From Globodera rostochiensis (Eukaryota; Nematoda; Chromadorea; Rhabditida; Heteroderidae): a stretch of 64,000 nt of DNA. Below the pieces are notes generated by a model that saw nothing but the letters and a program-made list of their open reading frames with translations, did not search any database and was not told the DNA's origin. Of this stretch, positions 62,882 to 64,000 are shown in pieces. The translations under genes and the position numbers were made by a program. The stretch spans positions 3,329,804 through 3,393,803 of the forward strand of contig JAEVLN010000007.1 of assembly GCA_018350325.1 (NCBI GenBank), written 5' to 3'. The stretch's first letter is position 1; each line of letters opens with the position of its first letter.

Positions 62882-64000
62882 TTAGGGTTCGGAAAAATAT
62901 GGATATAAAATCGTGAAATATGGCCATAAAATATGGACATAAATCGCGAAATATGGAAAATATGGATATAAAAATCGATCCTAGAAGCTTCAAATCAAGC
63001 TAAAAATATGTAACCGCCAGCACAAACTCATCGCTAGGGATGGGATTTATCTTGCTAAAAATTACGAAATATGTGCTAAAAATTAGAGATCTACGGGGTG
63101 TAAACTAGTCAAAAAAATTTTTTTTTTAAATTTCATTTTTGTGGTAAAAAATTGGGTACTTTTCCTTTGGTAAAAAGACGATTCGTTCCCGGTCGATTCG
63201 TTCACCCCCGATTCGTTCTCTTTACCCCGATTCGTTCCCCTTAATAATGACAAAAACCCTAAAAAAATCATACAAACACGTGCGTAGAACACGAATCCGG
63301 GTTCCGTTTTTGCGTATGTCGAACCCAGGACCCAAAATTCGAACAATTGGTCGAAAAAAAACTTTTTTCCAAAAAAAAACAAAATTTTTCGAAAAAAATT
63401 TTTTTTTTTAAAGTCGTTAAAAGGTTCAAATTTGATGTAAGGATGATCGGAAGAAGAACGAATCGGGGTAAAGAGAACGAATCGGGGTAAAGAAAACGAA
63501 TCGAGGGTGGGGAACGAATCGGGGGTGAACGAATTGGCCGGGAACGAATCGTCCTCCGTCCTTTTCCTTTATGTATCAACAAAAAAAATTTTATTTTTTC
63601 AAAGTCGATAAAAAGCTCTTTCTATGGGGTTTCGGGGTCGTAGAATCCAAATCTTACTTCCATTTCCACCGAATTCGAACCCAAACCCAAATTCGAACAA
63701 TTTCCAGAAAAATTTTTTTTCGCATTTTTCCATAAATTTTTTTTTGTTGATTTGCATTGTGCAGAATAAAGATTATCAGTTTGGTGGCATAAATTCAACG
63801 ATGGTTTGCTAAATCTCATTGAAAATTCATCGACATTCGACGATTTTAATGGAAAAATGCAAAAAAAAATTTTCTGCAAATTGTTCGAATTCGAGTTTGA
63901 GGTTCGAACTCGGTCAAATGGAAGTCATATTCGTATTCTGACCCTAAAAACCTCTACAAGTGTTTTAAACAAAACCAAAAATTTGCAGTTCAAAAGCAAT
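62882..64000. other. Sequence beyond the inverted duplication, no gene seen
   Basis: Similarity to the plus-strand copy stops at 62881. From there TAGGGTTCGGAAAAATATGG starts an array of AAATATGGATATAAA-type words (to about 63000) that may be part of another element. One inverted-ended element follows at 63178-63556. The rest is AT-rich. Confidence 0.5.
63178..63556. mobile_element. Inverted-ended element made of GATTCGTTC motifs, about 380 bp
   Basis: The left side has GACGATTCGTTCCCGGTCGA, then further CCCCGATTCGTTC copies; the right side has GAACGAATCGGGGTAAAG copies ending GGGAACGAATCGTCCTC. Four to five motif copies face inward on each side. Target duplication not resolved. Confidence 0.75.

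Overview
This window looks like nuclear DNA of a nematode, most likely a plant-parasitic tylenchid of the cyst or root-knot type. The reasons are: AT-rich sequence; compact genes with many short introns (GT-AG plus several good GC-AG introns); two secreted SXP/RAL-2 (DUF148) genes; a nematode-type CHK-kinase-like gene; a TWK-type potassium channel; and families of small secreted or cysteine-rich proteins. There is no operon layout, no ribosome binding sites and no CRISPR. The species is inferred, not proven. Exon models were read by hand from splice sites and phase.

Layout. 1-20 kb is the ordinary gene-bearing part, all on the minus strand: the 5' part of a TWK two-pore potassium channel (1-1163, perhaps from 2340), an unrecognised four-exon gene (4229-6080), a four-exon SXP/RAL-2 gene with a TATA box (7785-8748), a CHK/DUF1679 kinase-like gene with a 26-bp array in one intron (9958-12488), a seven-exon SXP/RAL-2-like gene with a long C-terminal extension (13586-16023), and a Gln/Ala/Gly/Ser-rich gene (16623-19755). 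20-22 kb is gene-poor with long G runs.

22-48 kb is accessory sequence. It holds a decayed copy (22.4-25.4 kb) and an apparently full copy (39.1-43.3 kb) of a gene in which each eight-cysteine module sits on its own phase-0 exon, behind nine 22-residue repeats. It also holds a 42-bp satellite-like array (25.9-27.7 kb), a 2.1-kb segmental duplication (28.2-30.3 and 45.9-48.0 kb, with a relic at 43.8-44.7 kb) carrying a secreted-protein gene and a small membrane-protein gene, a long array of 23-38 bp units (30.3-32.8 kb), five copies of a 506-bp unit (33.0-35.5 kb), a truncated PINK1-like kinase fragment (36.0-36.9 kb) and broken aspartic protease pieces (37.2-38.4 kb).

50.4-62.9 kb is a large tail-to-tail inverted duplication of a 16-exon SLC22-type (major facilitator) transporter. 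The minus-strand copy (56432-62828) looks complete; the plus-strand copy (50461-54753) has lost exons and carries an insertion; a third 3' fragment lies at 44.8-45.8 kb. Comparing copies gives empty and filled sites for several non-autonomous DNA transposons. At least seven elements have hAT-like ends ((C/T)AGRG-type termini or close variants) and 8-bp target duplications. Many are built from arrays of a short motif facing inward from both ends, and four elements or insertions with unrelated termini share a GC-rich near-palindrome. The most interesting things in the window are the modular cysteine-rich gene and this dated, nested set of elements in duplicated genes.
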